A DNA stretch of 64,000 nucleotides from an uncultured Prevotella sp. (GCA_902464615.1 CABQKA010000004.1:92201-156200); one strand, 5' to 3'; positions 1 through 9,818 are shown, counted from the stretch's first letter. Translations and numbers: made by a program. The notes: generated from the letters alone by a model not told the origin.

Positions 1-3000
1 CGTGTAGTCATATTCAACCAGATAGACAAACTCGAGAAAGAAGTTCTCGACCGTTATGAGGAGGCCCTTAACAATATTCTGCCTGAGGCTTTCGCCATTG
101 TTAAGGAAACGGCGCGGCGCTTTGCTGAAAATGATGAAATCGTCGTGACCGCTACGGACTTTGACCGCGAGTTGGCCCCACGTCATGATTTCCTGCACAT
201 TGACGGCGACAAGGCGATCTACCAGAATCATTGGATGGCCGGCGGTAACGACGTGAAGTGGAATATGGTTCACTACGACGTGCAGTTGTTCGGCGGCGTA
301 GTGCTCCACCAGGGTAAGATTGCCGAAATGGCCACCGGTGAGGGTAAAACGCTTGTCGCCACGTTGCCTGTATTTCTCAATGCCTTGACGGGTAACGGTG
401 TCCATGTGGTCACAGTCAACGATTATCTGGCCAAGCGAGACTCTGAGTGGATGGGCCCGCTTTACATGTTCCACGGATTGAGTGTGGACTGCATCGATAA
501 GCATCAGCCTAACTCTGAAGCACGCCGCAGGGCTTATCAGGCGGACATCACTTTCGGAACGAACAACGAGTTCGGTTTCGACTATCTGCGTGACAATATG
601 GCCATGACTCCTCGCGACCTTGTACAGCGCAAGCACAATTACGCCATTGTCGATGAGGTCGACTCCGTTCTTATTGACGATGCCCGTACTCCGCTGATTA
701 TCTCCGGCCCGGTGCCGAAGGGCGACGACCAGCTTTTTGAGCAGTACCAGCCTCTTGTGGAGCGCCTTGTCGAGGCGCAGCGCAAACTCGCCACGCAATA
801 TCTTTCCGAGGCCAAGCAGCTCATTGCTTCGGACGATAAGAAGAAACAGGAGGAAGGCTTCTTACAGCTTTTCCGCTCCCACAAGGCTTTGCCCAAGAAC
901 ACCCCGCTCATTAAATATCTCTCCGAGCCGGGCATTAAGTCGGGCATGCTCAAGACGGAGGCTATTTACATGGAGAACAACAACCGCCGCATGCCTGAGG
1001 CAACGGACCCGCTTTATTTCGTCGTAGACGAGAAGCTGCATTCCTGCGACCTTACGGACAAGGGCAACAAGTGGCTGGCAGACCAGGTGAACGACGACCA
1101 GCTTTTCGTTTTGCCGGATATTACCAGCGAACTTTCCGCCCTTGAGGCCGACAAGAGCCTGAGCGACGAGACCCGTCTGGAGCGCAAGGACCAGCTCCTC
1201 TCCAACTACGCCATCAAGAGCGAGCGCGTGCACACTATCGTGCAGCTTCTGAAGGCATATACCATGTTCCGCATCAACGAAGAGTATGTCGTGATGGACG
1301 GTCAAGTGAAAATCGTGGACGAGCAGACGGGCCGCATCATGGAAGGCCGGCGTTGGAGCGACGGACTCCACCAGGCCGTCGAGGCGAAGGAGCACGTCAA
1401 GGTCGAGGCCGCCACACAGACGTTCGCGACAATTACCTTGCAGAACTATTTCCGCATGTACCACAAGCTGGCGGGCATGACCGGTACCGCCATTACGGAA
1501 GCCGGGGAGTTCTGGAACATTTACAAGCTCGATGTGGTCGAGATTCCGACCAATCGCCCTGTTATCCGTGTCGATATGAACGACCGCGTATATAAGACGA
1601 AACGCGAGAAGTACGCTGCCGTTATCGAGGAAATCGAGAAAATGCGCGCCGCCGGCCGGCCCGTCCTGGTCGGCACGACAAGCGTCGACGTTTCCGAACT
1701 CCTCAGCAAAATGCTCGATTTGCGCCACATTCCCCACAATGTGCTTAATGCGAAGCTGCACCAGAAGGAGGCTGACATCGTTGCTCAGGCCGGGCAGTCC
1801 AGCACGGTGACCATCGCCACGAACATGGCCGGCCGAGGTACCGATATTAAGCTTTCCGACGAAGTGCGTGCCGCCGGCGGTCTGGCCATCATCGGTACGG
1901 AGCGCCACGAGAGCCGCCGTGTTGACCGCCAGCTTCGCGGACGCGCAGGCCGTCAGGGCGACCCGGGGTCCAGCGTATTCTTCGTTTCGCTTGAAGACAA
2001 CCTCATGCGTCTCTTTGCCAGCGAGCGCATTGCCCACGTCATGGACAAGCTGGGCTTCAAGGACGGGGAAATGATTGAGGCCAAGATGATCAATCACAGT
2101 ATTGAGCGTGCACAGAAGAAAGTCGAAGAGAACAACTTCGGCATCCGCAAGCGCCTGCTCGAATATGACGACGTGATGAACAAGCAGCGCACGGTCATTT
2201 ACGAGAAGCGCCGCCACGCCTTGATGGGCGAACGCATCGGCATGGATATTTCCAATATGATTTGGGACCGCGTCATCAATATTATCGATAATAACGATTA
2301 CGCCGGCTGCCGCGACCAGTTCCTGGAGATCATGGCCATGGAGTGCCCCTTCACCGAGGAGGAAATGGTAGGCACGAAGCGCGACGACCTCTACGAAAAG
2401 GCTTTCCAGGCGGCCATGGAGAACTTCCGCCGCAGGACGGACCGTCTGGCCGAAGTGGCTACCCCCGTCATCAAACAGGTTTACGAAAATCAGGGGCAGG
2501 TCTATGAAAACATCCTGGTCCCCATTACCGACGGAAAACTGGTGTACAGCGTCCGCGCCAACCTGAAGGAGGCTTACGAGACCGAGAGCAAGTCCGTTGT
2601 GCGCGACTTTGAGAAGAACATCTTGCTGCACAACATTGACGACGCTTGGAAGGAAAACCTCCGCGAGCTCGACGAACTGAAAAAGTCCGTGCAGAACGCT
2701 TCTTACGAGCAGAAGGACCCGCTTCTCATCTTTAAGCTCGAAAGCGCCGACCTCTTCTCTTCCATGGTGAACAAAATCAACAATTCTACCGTCTCTACGC
2801 TCATGCGCGGGCAGATACCCGTGCAGCAGGCCGAGGACGTACAGGAGGCCGCAGCCGAGGAGCCGCGCCGCGAGGAAAACCTTACGGCCACGCACGAGTC
2901 GCTCGACGATGACGGCAGTGCCGAGGCGGCCGCACACGATACCCGCGAGCAGCACCAGCAGCCCATCGTGAAGGAAAAACTGCCCAACCGCAACGATCCT

Positions 3001-3057
3001 TGCCCGTGCGGTAGCGGCAAGAAGTTCAAGAACTGTCATGGCAAGGGGTTAGTGTAA
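1..3057 (+). CDS. secA: Protein translocase ATPase SecA (5' end outside window)
   Basis: SecA is the cytoplasmic motor that pushes unfolded proteins through SecYEG. The frame is open from base 1 with no start, so the gene begins upstream; 1018 residues are visible and, from the usual length in Bacteroidales, roughly the first 85-90 are missing. The Walker A motif GEGKT is encoded at about 340-351 and the DEVD box at 652-663. The second nucleotide-binding fold carries the GRGTDI motif near 1830. The acidic, variable C-terminal linker ends in the SEC-C zinc motif CxCx8CH (Cys codons at 3001, 3007, 3034; His at 3037), which binds SecB or ribosomes in other bacteria. The closest family matches I recall are Bacteroides SecA proteins. 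Followed by an intrinsic terminator at 3110. Confidence 0.98.
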   Translation, partial: RVVIFNQIDKLEKEVLDRYEEALNNILPEAFAIVKETARRFAENDEIVVTATDFDRELAPRHDFLHIDGDKAIYQNHWMAGGNDVKWNMVHYDVQLFGGVVLHQGKIAEMATGEGKTLVATLPVFLNALTGNGVHVVTVNDYLAKRDSEWMGPLYMFHGLSVDCIDKHQPNSEARRRAYQADITFGTNNEFGFDYLRDNMAMTPRDLVQRKHNYAIVDEVDSVLIDDARTPLIISGPVPKGDDQLFEQYQPLVERLVEAQRKLATQYLSEAKQLIASDDKKKQEEGFLQLFRSHKALPKNTPLIKYLSEPGIKSGMLKTEAIYMENNNRRMPEATDPLYFVVDEKLHSCDLTDKGNKWLADQVNDDQLFVLPDITSELSALEADKSLSDETRLERKDQLLSNYAIKSERVHTIVQLLKAYTMFRINEEYVVMDGQVKIVDEQTGRIMEGRRWSDGLHQAVEAKEHVKVEAATQTFATITLQNYFRMYHKLAGMTGTAITEAGEFWNIYKLDVVEIPTNRPVIRVDMNDRVYKTKREKYAAVIEEIEKMRAAGRPVLVGTTSVDVSELLSKMLDLRHIPHNVLNAKLHQKEADIVAQAGQSSTVTIATNMAGRGTDIKLSDEVRAAGGLAIIGTERHESRRVDRQLRGRAGRQGDPGSSVFFVSLEDNLMRLFASERIAHVMDKLGFKDGEMIEAKMINHSIERAQKKVEENNFGIRKRLLEYDDVMNKQRTVIYEKRRHALMGERIGMDISNMIWDRVINIIDNNDYAGCRDQFLEIMAMECPFTEEEMVGTKRDDLYEKAFQAAMENFRRRTDRLAEVATPVIKQVYENQGQVYENILVPITDGKLVYSVRANLKEAYETESKSVVRDFEKNILLHNIDDAWKENLRELDELKKSVQNASYEQKDPLLIFKLESADLFSSMVNKINNSTVSTLMRGQIPVQQAEDVQEAAAEEPRREENLTATHESLDDDGSAEAAAHDTREQHQQPIVKEKLPNRNDPCPCGSGKKFKNCHGKGLV

Positions 3058-3109
3058 CCCCAGAGTCTCGTGTTTCGCTCTTTCGCGAAGCCGGGAAACA
3101 ATACCAAAT

Positions 3110-3146
3110 GGCGTGCCGTCCGTAATTCGGGCGGCACGCCTTTTTT
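3110..3146 (+). terminator. Intrinsic terminator after secA
   Basis: A 12-bp stem (arms 3110-3121 and 3129-3140, one G-U pair) with a 7-nt loop is followed directly by six T residues. Confidence 0.9.
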
Positions 3147-3189
3147 GTCTTGGTGGCGCGCTGTGCTTCGGCCCGCGCCGCCCTTCTTT

Positions 3190-3252
3190 ACGGGGCTAAG
3201 GCTGCTGCACACGGGGATAAGCGCCGTACGCAGCGGCCTTAGCCCCGTGCGT
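3190..3252. repeat. Triple 21-bp palindromic repeat element 1
   Basis: Three 21-bp units start at 3190, 3211 and 3232. Each contains a 17-bp imperfect palindrome of the form ACGGG-N7-CCCGT with TTA or TAA at its centre. Units 1 and 3 are in opposite orientation and can pair with each other. Member of an eight-copy family in this window. Confidence 0.85.
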
Positions 3253-3277
3253 TTCCGGCATAGCCGCGGACGGGGCC

Positions 3278-3357
3278 CGTAACATGCCGTAACCGTATGT
3301 CAGCATATTGTCATGCGGCTGTAACGACTTGTCATGCGCTCCACAGGAGTTTGTAAC
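3278..3357 (+). promoter_or_regulatory. Phased TGT(A/C)A direct-repeat array, candidate PhoB/OmpR-type operator
   Basis: Copies of (C/T)GT(A/C)A start at 3278, 3288, 3298, 3309, 3320, 3330 and 3352. Spacing is 10 or 11 bp, or 22 bp across one gap, so all face the same side of the helix. Direct TGTCA or TGTAA repeats at 11 bp are the hallmark of PhoB-family sites. A -7 like box GAAATTTG at 3368-3375 follows, with no TTG at the -33 position, as expected for an activator-dependent promoter. It lies directly upstream of the TonB-dependent receptor at 3404. Confidence 0.55.
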
Positions 3358-3403
3358 GCGAAAAGGGGAAATTTGCACCCGGAAACAGTAACCGAAAATA
3401 TAT

Positions 3404-6190
3404 ATGGTTCGATTAAAAGGATTCTTATTGTTCGTCGCCCTGCTGTGTGTGGTAAACTTGCAGGCGGCAGTGTTGAAAGGCCGGGTGGTCGACGCCCAAA
3501 ACGGCGAGGCGCTCATTGGGGCCACTGTCCGCGTGGTGCAGGCCGACCGTTCGGCAACGACGGATTTGGACGGCTATTTTGAAATCAACGGTCTCGGACA
3601 GCGCAACTATACGTTGACCGTCAGTTATATCTCATATCAGAAGGCGACGCTGACGGTCAATCCGGCGCGTTTGGATTCCGTGCTTGTCATTCCGCTGGAA
3701 ATGCTCGAAACCACGCTGGGGACGGCCACGGTGACGGCTACGGCCAAGCGGAACACCGAGAACGCTATGGTGGCCGTGCAGCGCAACAGCCTGGTGGTGC
3801 AGAGCGGCGTTTCGTCGCAACAGATAGCGAAGACGCAGGACAAGGATGCCTCCGAGGTGATACGTCGCGTGCCGGGCATTTCGATCATTGACGAGAAGTT
3901 TGTCATGGTGCGTGGCTTGTCCCAGCGGTACAATAATGTGTGGATTAACGGCAGTGCCGTCCCTTCGACGGAGGCCGATTCGCGCGCGTTTTCGTTCGAC
4001 ATTATTCCTTCGGGACAAGTGGACAACATGCAGATAGTCAAGTCGCCCGCGCCGCAGTATCCGGCCGATTTCAGCGGCGGATTCATCCTCATCGATACGA
4101 AAGACGTGCCCAATGAGAACTCGGCGTCCATCAGCGTAAGCGGCAGCGTGAACGACCGGACGCATTTCCGTTCGTTCCTCTCTTCCGAGGGCAGCGGGAC
4201 AGACTTTCTGGGTTTCGACAACGGCTTCCGCTCCCTCAAGGGCGGCATGGGGACCCGGCTTGTCACGTTCCCCGGTTCGGAAAATATCGACCTGACGGCC
4301 AACGGCCTGAACAATAACTGGCGACTGTCACGCTTTTCCCCGGTGGGCGACTTCTCGCTCAGCGCTCACGTGAACCGCAGCCGCGAGCTGGACGGGGGCG
4401 GCGTGTTCGCTTTGCTCGGCGCGCTCAATTACAGCAACTCGTACAAGACTTACAGCCCGATGGAAAACTCTCTCTTCGGTGCTTACGACGTGACGCACGA
4501 CCGCAGCAACTACCTGCGCCATAGCACGGACCACCAGTACAGCCAGAACGTGCGTCTGGGCGCTATGCTCAACCTGACCTTTATCCCCGGAAAAGGGGCC
4601 GGCCGCTACGAGTGGAAAAACATCTTCAACCAGCTCGGCACGGACCGTTATACTTACCGCACGGGGTTCAATGCGCAGAGCAACCGGGAGGAAAGCGCTG
4701 AGTATTATTACAGTAGCCGCACGACGTATAACACACAGTTTACAGGTAAATATGCCTGGGCGCAGAGCCGTCTGGACTGGAACGCCGGCTACGCTTATGC
4801 CAACCGCAACCTGCCGGACCGTCGCCGCTACCGCCGCGACAATGCGCTGAACTCTGACAGCCTGGCTGTCCCGACGGGTAACGATATCAGCCGCGAGTTT
4901 ACCCGGCTGGACGAGCACATCGCTTCCGCCAGCGTGAACTACCGCTATGCCTGGGAAGGGGGAAACTTCAATCCTGAAATCTTGGCGGGTGCCTATGGAG
5001 AGTACCGCACGCGAAAGTACCGGACGCGTAGCTTCATCTACGGCTGGAATCCCGGTTCGCACACGCTTCCCCACGGTTTCCAGTATCTGGACATTCCCAC
5101 GGGACTGATGCTCGAGGCAAACTATGGCGAGGACGGGCTTTATCTGAAAGACGACACGCGCATGACGAACGACTATAAGGGCAACCAGCTCATAGCCAGC
5201 GGTTACGTGGCGGTCAACCTTCCTCTTGGCGCCTTGAACATTTATACCGGCGTCCGTTTCGAGCACTATCGCATGGAACTTATCCGCAACACACGCGACG
5301 ATGTGGAAAGTCCGCTGAGCCGCTTTTATGACGGGAACGATTTCTTCCCCTCGATAAACATGACGTACAAGCTGGCCACCGACCACCAGTTGCGCCTTGC
5401 CTACGGCCGTTCCGTCAACCGAGCCGAGTTCCGCGAGGTCTCCCCGTCAGTGTTCTACGATTTCGACCTGGCCAGCAGCGTGCAAGGCAACGTAGACCTC
5501 CGTTCCTGCTACGTGGACAACTTGGACCTGCGCTACGAATGGTATCCCTCGCGCGGCGACCAGATCACCTTGGCCGGTTTCTATAAAAATTTTAATGACC
5601 CGATCGAGTGGACTTATACAGTGGCCGGCGGTACGGAGCTTATTTACTCCTACCAGAACGCAGACCGCGCCTACTGCTTCGGCCTTGAGCTGGACATACG
5701 CAAGAACCTCGGTTTCATGGGCCTTAAGGACTTTACCCTCGTGTTTAACGGTGCCCTTATCAAGAGTAAGGTTAAGTTTGGCGCGGATGTGGTGAATCAG
5801 GAGGACCGCCCGATGCAGGGACAGTCGCCCTATCTGGTCAATCTCGGCATCTTCTATTCGCACAAGGATTGGAATGCCAGCTTGCTTTACAACCGTATCG
5901 GCAAACGCTTGATAGGCGTGGGGCGCAACTTGGGTACGACCGGCGACCAGACCGTTAAGGTGCCCGACTCCTACGAAATGCCGCGCAATTCCCTTGACTT
6001 GAGCGTATCGAAAGATTTCGGGAAGTGGAACGTCAAGCTCGGCGCGAAGGATATCTTAGGCGAGAAAGTCAATTTCAAGCAGTTTGAAACGGTGACACGG
6101 AGCGACGGAACGTCCCGCGACATTGAAGAGGTGACGCGCAGTTACCGTCCCGGCCGCAGCTTTAGCGTGAGTGTCGCTTACAATTTCTGA
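3404..6190 (+). CDS. TonB-dependent outer-membrane receptor, carboxypeptidase-like domain at N terminus
   Basis: A 928-residue outer-membrane transporter energised by TonB. It has a signal peptide (about residues 1-21, hydrophobic FLLFVALLCVV), a carboxypeptidase-regulatory-like domain (about 24-105, GRVVDAQNGEALIGATV...) and a plug with the VRGLSQRYNNVWINGS-type sequence near residue 165. The long beta-barrel ends in a C-terminal Phe (VSVAYNF). It is shorter than a typical SusC and is followed not by SusD but by a beta-helix lipoprotein 101 bp downstream, so it is probably not a glycan SusC. The operator-like array upstream suggests phosphate or another stress signal. The substrate cannot be read from the sequence. 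Confidence 0.93.
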   Translation: MVRLKGFLLFVALLCVVNLQAAVLKGRVVDAQNGEALIGATVRVVQADRSATTDLDGYFEINGLGQRNYTLTVSYISYQKATLTVNPARLDSVLVIPLEMLETTLGTATVTATAKRNTENAMVAVQRNSLVVQSGVSSQQIAKTQDKDASEVIRRVPGISIIDEKFVMVRGLSQRYNNVWINGSAVPSTEADSRAFSFDIIPSGQVDNMQIVKSPAPQYPADFSGGFILIDTKDVPNENSASISVSGSVNDRTHFRSFLSSEGSGTDFLGFDNGFRSLKGGMGTRLVTFPGSENIDLTANGLNNNWRLSRFSPVGDFSLSAHVNRSRELDGGGVFALLGALNYSNSYKTYSPMENSLFGAYDVTHDRSNYLRHSTDHQYSQNVRLGAMLNLTFIPGKGAGRYEWKNIFNQLGTDRYTYRTGFNAQSNREESAEYYYSSRTTYNTQFTGKYAWAQSRLDWNAGYAYANRNLPDRRRYRRDNALNSDSLAVPTGNDISREFTRLDEHIASASVNYRYAWEGGNFNPEILAGAYGEYRTRKYRTRSFIYGWNPGSHTLPHGFQYLDIPTGLMLEANYGEDGLYLKDDTRMTNDYKGNQLIASGYVAVNLPLGALNIYTGVRFEHYRMELIRNTRDDVESPLSRFYDGNDFFPSINMTYKLATDHQLRLAYGRSVNRAEFREVSPSVFYDFDLASSVQGNVDLRSCYVDNLDLRYEWYPSRGDQITLAGFYKNFNDPIEWTYTVAGGTELIYSYQNADRAYCFGLELDIRKNLGFMGLKDFTLVFNGALIKSKVKFGADVVNQEDRPMQGQSPYLVNLGIFYSHKDWNASLLYNRIGKRLIGVGRNLGTTGDQTVKVPDSYEMPRNSLDLSVSKDFGKWNVKLGAKDILGEKVNFKQFETVTRSDGTSRDIEEVTRSYRPGRSFSVSVAYNF

Positions 6191-6291
6191 AATCCGGGAG
6201 CGGGCGACATACTGACCGCCCCGCTTCCTCCAGGCGAAATACAATATTCAATTAATTAACCGGCCCGGCAGAGGGCCACAATACAAACAAC

Positions 6292-7824
6292 ATGAGAAAA
6301 CAGAGTTTCAGAGTTTGGGCGTTGGCTTCCATGACCGCCCTGAGTATGGCGATGCTTGCCACGTCTTGCAGTGACGACAATGGAAATGGCTCGACCCCCG
6401 ACCGTAATTGGTCTACCGATGGTGGAATCGTGGCTGCCGATAATCTGCTTTTCGACGGGAACACGATTGGCAACGGCGACCGGGAGTTCGTCTTCAACGG
6501 CAAACAGACGCTGCCCAAAGGTGTTTACCACTTGAGAGGCTGGGTCTACATTGCCGACGGAGCGGAACTGACCATTGAGCCGGGGACCATTATCAAGGGC
6601 GACAAGGCTTCTATGTCTTCCCTCATCGTGGAACGCGGCGGCAAGCTCATCGCCCAGGGAACGGCCAGCGAACCAATTGTCTTCACTTCCGGGGAAGCTG
6701 CCGGCGCGCGCAAGCCTGGTGACTGGGGCGGTGTCATTATTTGCGGTAAGGCCCCCAACAACCAGCGTGAACAGCAGATAGAGGGCGGTCCGCGCACGCG
6801 CCACGGCGGTTCCGACGCCAACGACAACTCTGGCGTGTTGAGCTATGTGCGTATCGAGTTTGCAGGTTATCCTTTCGGCGTAGACCAGGAAATTAACGGC
6901 TTGACCTTAGGCTCTGTCGGCAGCGGTACGAAGATTGACCACGTGCAGGTATCCTATTCCAACGACGACTCTTACGAGTGGTTCGGCGGTACGGTCGATT
7001 GCAAATACCTGATTGCCTACAACGGCTGGGACGATGATTTCGATACGGACAACGGTTACAACGGCAGCGTGCAGTATGGACTGAGCGTCCGCGACCCGCG
7101 CATTGCGGACAAGTCGCAGAGCAACGGTTTCGAGAGCGACAACAATGCCGACGGCGCGCTGGCCTCTCCCTACACGACCGCAACCTTCAGCAACATGACC
7201 TTTGTCGGTCCTAAGGCGGTCAGCTCCAGCTTTGTCAACGACACGGAGGCCGGTCACATCGACGGCGGCAGCTACTTCCCCGACAACGGCTCCGGTCTCG
7301 GCATTTACCAGTCGGCCATGCAGATCCGTCGCGCTTCGCGTCTGAGCTGTGTCAACTCTGTCGCCATCGGCTGGCCCATCGGCTTGATTCTTGACGGAGA
7401 GCGCGGCAACACGCAGGAGATGGCCCAGGCCGGCGAACTGAACTTGCGCAATATCTGGTTTGCCGACATGGACATCACCGGTTCCGACGCCAACAAGCTC
7501 TATGAAGACCATCTGGTGACCGGCTATGACGACGAGCGGCAGCCTGTCATCGATGCTACGCAGCCGTCGTTCTCCTCCACGTTCTTCCTTGCCCAAAGTG
7601 GTAACCGTGTGACGACCTCTGCAGAGATGATGCTCTCCGGCCGCGGGACGTTCAACGGCCTTAATGCCGACTTCATGCCGCAGGTGGGCAGCCCGCTGCT
7701 CAGTGCCGCTTCCTTCTCCGGCATATCGGGCAATTTCGACCAAGTGGGCTTCATCGGCGCTTTCGGTACGGAAAACTGGCTGGAAGGCTGGACCAACTTC
7801 GACCCGAATAATACCGCGTATTGA
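6292..7824 (+). CDS. Surface lipoprotein, predicted right-handed beta-helix, partner of the TonB receptor
   Basis: A 510-residue lipoprotein with signal peptide and lipobox ending at Cys26 (MAMLATSCSDD). The body contains short repeating beta-helix-like turns (GWVYIADGAELTIEPGTIIKGD, then LIVERGGKLIAQGTASEPI). Acidic DNDDS/DDDFDTDNG stretches follow that could bind Ca2+. Proteins of this kind are common next to TonB receptors in Bacteroidota, usually annotated as hypothetical. The adjacent receptor and the single terminator after it imply one operon. Capture of ligand for the receptor is an inference. The last residues show no Por-type sorting domain that I recognise. Confidence 0.8.
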   Translation: MRKQSFRVWALASMTALSMAMLATSCSDDNGNGSTPDRNWSTDGGIVAADNLLFDGNTIGNGDREFVFNGKQTLPKGVYHLRGWVYIADGAELTIEPGTIIKGDKASMSSLIVERGGKLIAQGTASEPIVFTSGEAAGARKPGDWGGVIICGKAPNNQREQQIEGGPRTRHGGSDANDNSGVLSYVRIEFAGYPFGVDQEINGLTLGSVGSGTKIDHVQVSYSNDDSYEWFGGTVDCKYLIAYNGWDDDFDTDNGYNGSVQYGLSVRDPRIADKSQSNGFESDNNADGALASPYTTATFSNMTFVGPKAVSSSFVNDTEAGHIDGGSYFPDNGSGLGIYQSAMQIRRASRLSCVNSVAIGWPIGLILDGERGNTQEMAQAGELNLRNIWFADMDITGSDANKLYEDHLVTGYDDERQPVIDATQPSFSSTFFLAQSGNRVTTSAEMMLSGRGTFNGLNADFMPQVGSPLLSAASFSGISGNFDQVGFIGAFGTENWLEGWTNFDPNNTAY

Positions 7825-7849
7825 TTTTCCTACTTATAGGGTGTATGGG

Positions 7850-7890
7850 ATTCCCGTCGGCTCGTCTGGGTCGGCGGGAATTTTTTATTT
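7850..7890 (+). terminator. Intrinsic terminator after the receptor-lipoprotein operon
   Basis: 12-bp stem including two G-U pairs (7850-7861 with 7870-7881), 8-nt loop, then TTTTTTA. Confidence 0.9.
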
Positions 7891-8041
7891 CGGCCGGGCC
7901 GTGCCGCAGCACTGCTGGCGAAGGCCCGCTCCAGTCCCGCAAAAGCCAACGGCCGAAGGGAACCTGCCGCCGCGCGGGAAATCCGCCGCAACGTGAAAAA
8001 TAGATGCGGGAAATGTTTTTTCGCGAAAAAGTGGCAAAATG

Positions 8042-8073
8042 TTTGGCCGTGATTGGTGAAATGGGTATATTTG
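8042..8073 (+). promoter_or_regulatory. Promoter of the trp leader/trpB transcript
   Basis: -33 TTTG at 8042-8045, 20 bp spacer, -7 TATATTTG at 8066-8073: an exact match to the Bacteroidota sigma factor consensus. Predicted start near 8080 gives a leader of about 340 nt before trpB. Confidence 0.85.
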
Positions 8074-8167
8074 CAACGTCGATGGGCTTCGGACTCTCTC
8101 GAATACGTGAGGCTACGTCGTGTCCCGGTATGTGGGACTGTAATTAAGGAAAAAGAAAACAAAAGGC

Positions 8168-8251
8168 ATGAGTCAGTTTGCAGCATATAAGAATTGGTGG
8201 CGCAGCTTGCGGTGTTTACGTCGTAAGCAAGGCTCTCCGTGCGCATCCTGA
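8168..8251 (+). CDS. trpL: Candidate trp leader peptide (27 aa, tandem Trp)
   Basis: ATG at 8168 follows an A-rich stretch typical of Bacteroidota translation starts. The peptide begins MSQFAAYKNWWRSLR and ends at TGA 8249-8251. Two adjacent Trp codons occur at 8195-8200, in a 27-residue peptide where none is expected by chance. The reading frame ends 23 nt before a 19-bp terminator stem and trpB lies downstream. This is the arrangement of a classical transcription attenuator. An Rfam family named Bacteroid-trp covers similar leaders; whether this copy matches was not tested. I could not draw a convincing antiterminator by eye. Confidence 0.75.
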   Translation: MSQFAAYKNWWRSLRCLRRKQGSPCAS

Positions 8252-8273
8252 GGCATCATGCAGGAGCAGGAAT

Positions 8274-8320
8274 AACAATCCGGCGGTTTGTCAGTTTACG
8301 ACAGACCGCCGGATTGTTTT
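8274..8320 (+). terminator. trpB: Attenuator terminator in the trpB leader
   Basis: Arms 8274-8292 and 8300-8318 pair over 19 bp with one G-U pair, 7-nt loop, 3' arm running into a T-rich tract (attgttttgttt). It lies about 100 nt before the trpB start codon and 23 nt after the leader-peptide stop. Confidence 0.85.
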
Positions 8321-8420
8321 GTTTCTGCAGGCGACGGCGCCCCCTGCCGGCTTTCCTGCCTGTGCCGAGCTCGGGACCGTCCGGAATGAATGCAATAATA
8401 ACCCCTAAAAACATAAGACA

Positions 8421-9614
8421 ATGGAAAAGTATCAAGTGAACGAGGCCGGGTGTTACGGCCGATTCGGTGGGGCCTACGTCCCCGAAGTGCTCCGTCCCTG
8501 TATCGACGAGTTACGTGGCATTTACCGTACTGTCATTGAAAGCGACAGTTTCCAGCGAGAGTTCCGCGAACTGCTTCGCGGCTATGCCGGCCGTCCCTCT
8601 CCGCTCTACCTCTCTCCTTCGCTCAGCGCCCAGTGCGGTTGTCGCGTTTACCTGAAACGGGAAGACCTGAACCATACGGGTGCGCATAAAATCAATAACG
8701 CCCTCGGACAGGCATTGCTGGCCCGCCGTATGGGCAAGCGGCGCGTCATTGCCGAAACAGGGGCGGGGCAGCACGGCGTGGCCACCGCCACGGTCTGCGC
8801 GCTGTTCGGCCTGTCGTGTACCATTTATATGGGGGCTGTCGACGTGGAGCGGCAGCGGCCCAATGTGGAGAAAATGCGGCTGCTCGGGGCCACGGTCTGT
8901 CCCGTAGAGTCCGGTGGCGCTACACTGCAGAATGCTGTCGACGCGGCTTTGGCCGACTGGATGGCCCATCCGCAGGAGACGTTCTATCTCATCGGCTCTG
9001 CCGTGGGGCCGCATCCCTATCCCGACATGGTGGCGCGCCTGCAAAGCGTCATCAGTGAGGAAATCAAACAGCAACTGGAGGAACTGGAAGGACGCGCCGC
9101 TCCCGATTGTCTCGTGGCCTGCATCGGCGGAGGGTCGAACGCGGCGGGCACCGTCTACCATTTCCTGGACGATGAGAGCGTGCGCATCGTCCTGGCTGAG
9201 GCCGGCGGCGACGGACTGGAAACCGGCCGCTCGGCTGCCGCCATTTGCGAGGGCCGCGAGGGCGTGCTCCACGGTGCGCGTACCTACGTCCTGCAGGACG
9301 CAGAGGGACACGTGCGCGAACCATACTCCATTTCCGCCGGACTGGACTATCCGGGCATCGGGCCGCTCCCAGCCCATCTGGCACAGACCGGACGGGCCGA
9401 GGTGTTGGCCGTTACGGACGAGGAAGCGCTGCGTGCCGCCTATGCCCTGATTCGCCATGAAGGCATTTTCCCGGCTTTGGAGTCGGCCCATGCCCTGGGG
9501 GCTCTGGCAAAGCTCCGTTTCCGTCCTGACGAAGTGGTCGTGGCCACGCTTTCGGGACGCGGCGATAAAGATGCGGATACGTATCTGAAGTATGCGTCGC
9601 GTTATGGCGACTGA
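8421..9614 (+). CDS. trpB: Tryptophan synthase beta subunit
   Basis: TrpB (397 aa) condenses indole with L-serine using PLP to give L-tryptophan, normally as an alpha2beta2 complex with TrpA. The PLP lysine motif HTGAHKINNALGQA, the catalytic Glu in ETGAGQHG, the phosphate-binding GGGSNA loop and a C-terminal SGRGDKD are all present. The length and the N terminus (YGRFGGAYVPE) are those of TrpB1-type enzymes. No other trp gene adjoins it, which is unusual: it has its own promoter, leader peptide and attenuator, so it appears to be controlled separately from the rest of the pathway. Confidence 0.97.
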   Translation: MEKYQVNEAGCYGRFGGAYVPEVLRPCIDELRGIYRTVIESDSFQREFRELLRGYAGRPSPLYLSPSLSAQCGCRVYLKREDLNHTGAHKINNALGQALLARRMGKRRVIAETGAGQHGVATATVCALFGLSCTIYMGAVDVERQRPNVEKMRLLGATVCPVESGGATLQNAVDAALADWMAHPQETFYLIGSAVGPHPYPDMVARLQSVISEEIKQQLEELEGRAAPDCLVACIGGGSNAAGTVYHFLDDESVRIVLAEAGGDGLETGRSAAAICEGREGVLHGARTYVLQDAEGHVREPYSISAGLDYPGIGPLPAHLAQTGRAEVLAVTDEEALRAAYALIRHEGIFPALESAHALGALAKLRFRPDEVVVATLSGRGDKDADTYLKYASRYGD

Positions 9615-9637
9615 CTGCCCGGCCGCGATTGTGGGCT

Positions 9638-9700
9638 ACGGCCCTTAGCCCGCTTCCCACGCCCCTTATTCCCATAAAAACGGGAATAAGGGGCGTGTCC
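9638..9700. repeat. Triple 21-bp palindromic repeat element 2
   Basis: Units start at 9638, 9659 and 9680, exactly 21 bp apart. Units 2 and 3 form a perfect 16-bp inverted repeat (9658-9673 with 9682-9697, 8-nt loop). It could also end the trpB transcript, although no T-tract follows. Confidence 0.87.
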
Positions 9701-9787
9701 GTTGCTACAGTCTGCCTTGTCAGCAGGTGACGGACAGGCTACCAGGTATGCTTTCTGCTATCGGTCAAGCGATTCGCCGGGAAAGGC

Positions 9788-9818
9788 TTGGCCGATTGGC
9801 GGCAATGTTGTATTTTTG
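9788..9818 (+). promoter_or_regulatory. Promoter of the queuosine operon
   Basis: TTG at 9788-9790, 20-bp spacer, TATTTTTG at 9811-9818. Predicted start near 9825 leaves a leader of about 55 nt. No preQ1 riboswitch is recognisable in it. Confidence 0.8.

Noticed and set aside
862..3039. Long minus-strand open frame opposite secA (725 codons)
   Set aside because: It is antisense to an unmistakable secA and its translation shows no domain; long antisense frames are expected in G+C-rich coding DNA.
3190..3252. Triple 21-bp repeats as a CRISPR array
   Set aside because: Units abut directly with 4-bp linkers, vary in sequence and orientation, number always three, and no cas genes are present.
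3290..3403. Cobalamin or TPP riboswitch before the TonB receptor
   Set aside because: Transcript start is predicted near 3380, leaving a leader far too short, and no conserved box is present.
9658..9697. Hairpin after trpB as a simple intrinsic terminator
   Set aside because: It lacks a T-tract and is part of the 21-bp repeat family, so it is annotated as a repeat; a secondary role in termination is left open.
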